From Nocardioides allogilvus (GTDB lineage: Bacteria > Actinomycetota > Actinomycetes > Propionibacteriales > Nocardioidaceae): a stretch of 64,000 nt of DNA. Positions 63,302 to 64,000 of the stretch are shown here, piece by piece. Each line of letters starts with the position of its first letter. Within the stretch, counting starts at the first letter, position 1. Location of the stretch: contig NZ_PZYX01000015.1 of assembly GCF_003047285.1 (NCBI RefSeq), forward strand, positions 22,659 through 86,658, written 5' to 3'. Position numbers and translations under genes: made by a program. The notes under the pieces are model-generated. The model was not told the DNA's origin. It did no database searches and saw only the letters and a program-made list of their open reading frames with translations.

Positions 63302-64000
63302 TCAGTGGTCGGGCGGGTGTCCGTTGGGATTCATGGGGCGTGAGCCGGTGTGGTCGCGGAGGTAGGTGTGGCCGTGGGGGCTGGTCCAGACGAACACGCC
63401 TGGCTCGGTCATGGCGTAGGACCAGCGGCCCTTGGTCTTGAGGCGGTGGTGTCGCCGGCAGAGGGCGGCGAGGTTGTCGGTCGACGTGGTCCCGCCACGA
63501 TCGGGGGCTCCGTGGTCATACGGGATCAGGTGGTCGAGGTCGCAGCGTCTGGCGTTGCGTCCGCACCAGGGGAAGACGCAGGTCCGGTCGCGGGCGATGA
63601 CGTGGTCACGGATCCGGTCGGTCGGTGTGTAGCCGGTGGTCTCGAGCCGGTCCCGGAGGTCGATCACCGGCCGCACCGTGACCTGGACGTCGGGGCGTCC
63701 GCACCAGTCCCGGATCTGCTCGGCGGTGAGCACGCGGTGGCCGGCCTGCTCCAGCTGGCCGGTCAGGCACTGGCCTTCACCCAGGTGCCGCTGCAGGATC
63801 GCGTCCGCGGAGAGGTGGGCGTGCAGCACGATCTGTGTGGTCGCGGGTGTGGGATGTGGTGTCTTGGTGCGGTCTGGCGGCGGGTCGGAGTTTTCGTCGT
63901 CGAAGCCGAAGGCGAGCTGTTGGCGGGCGAGGTCGCCGAGGGCGGTGGCTCGGCGGCCGTCGAGGGTGTCGGTCGACCCGAGCGCGAGCTGGTGGGCGGC
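63302..64000 (-). CDS. DUF222/HNH endonuclease (5' part outside window)
   Basis: The C-terminal 232 codons of an actinobacterial DUF222-HNH protein; the frame stays open to base 64000, so the start is outside. The HNH domain shows CVFPWCGRNARRCDLDHL, PDRGGTTSTDNLAALCRRHH and LKTKGRWSY: two CxxC-like zinc pairs and the catalytic DHL/N/HH residues. The upstream part visible (ALGSTDTLDGRRATALGDL) is the end of DUF222. Such genes occur in many dispersed copies in actinobacterial genomes and behave like mobile elements; biological role is unclear. Confidence 0.88.
   Translation of the reverse strand, partial: AAHQLALGSTDTLDGRRATALGDLARQQLAFGFDDENSDPPPDRTKTPHPTPATTQIVLHAHLSADAILQRHLGEGQCLTGQLEQAGHRVLTAEQIRDWCGRPDVQVTVRPVIDLRDRLETTGYTPTDRIRDHVIARDRTCVFPWCGRNARRCDLDHLIPYDHGAPDRGGTTSTDNLAALCRRHHRLKTKGRWSYAMTEPGVFVWTSPHGHTYLRDHTGSRPMNPNGHPPDH

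Overview
The window is a 64-kb piece of a high-GC (about 70%) actinobacterial chromosome. Gene order and family content suggest a Nocardioidaceae-like organism; this is my inference, and no rRNA or other taxonomic marker is present. Pointers are frequent GTG/TTG starts, start/stop overlaps of the ATGA/GTGA kind, the AdnA-AdnB helicase-nuclease, MtrA-MtrB-LpqB, DUF3107, an Rv3235-like protein next to secA, and blocks whose order matches Mycobacterium tuberculosis (nudC-adnB-adnA; moeZ-TetR-DUF3107-ferritin-like-DEAD helicase; ParA-phosphatase; mrp-tatB; secA-hpf-comF-lpqB-mtrB-mtrA-sahH; SIS protein-manB). I saw no tRNA, rRNA, CRISPR array, insertion sequence or prophage.

Layout. 1-12.7 kb: the 5' part of nudC diverges from deoD; a long leftward operon then runs DUF4129 protein, membrane protein, MoxR ATPase, DUF58 protein, membrane protein, PlsC acyltransferase, AdnA, AdnB. 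12.8-19.8 kb: secreted serine protease, MoeZ, secreted M6 metalloprotease, TetR regulator, DUF3107, GlsB-like membrane protein, ferritin-like protein. 20-27 kb: DEAD-box RNA helicase, a secreted DNase I-fold phosphohydrolase, L,D-transpeptidase, orphan ParA, short-chain dehydrogenase, PHP phosphoesterase, zinc-ribbon protein, histidine phosphatase.

27-41 kb is the accessory part. A MaoC-type hydratase and an acyl-CoA dehydrogenase, both resembling ethylmalonyl-CoA-pathway enzymes, bracket a methyltransferase and two sulfotransferase-like genes. A tightly overlapped operon follows: sulfotransferase, glycosyltransferase, LicD-methyltransferase fusion, tiny coiled-coil protein, sulfotransferase. 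Next come three exported products: a seven-repeat RCC1 propeller fused to a DNase I-fold domain, a phospholipase D-fold protein, and a lipoprotein. The sulfotransferase operon is my best candidate for an undescribed system, probably decorating a surface glycan or secreted polymer.

41-62.5 kb is conserved core: MgtE-like/CBS protein, DUF1003, Mrp, TatB, LysM protein, Rv3235-like protein, SecA, a YcaQ-type glycosylase, a NarL-type regulator, ribosome hibernation factor with a long leader, ComF, LpqB, MtrB, MtrA, S-adenosylhomocysteinase, DUF808 protein, SIS-domain protein, Trm112-like protein and ManB. The last 1.5 kb looks less conserved: a possible gene remnant, a lower-GC P-loop kinase and a truncated DUF222/HNH endonuclease. 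Strong inverted repeats mark many gene ends and are listed as terminators.
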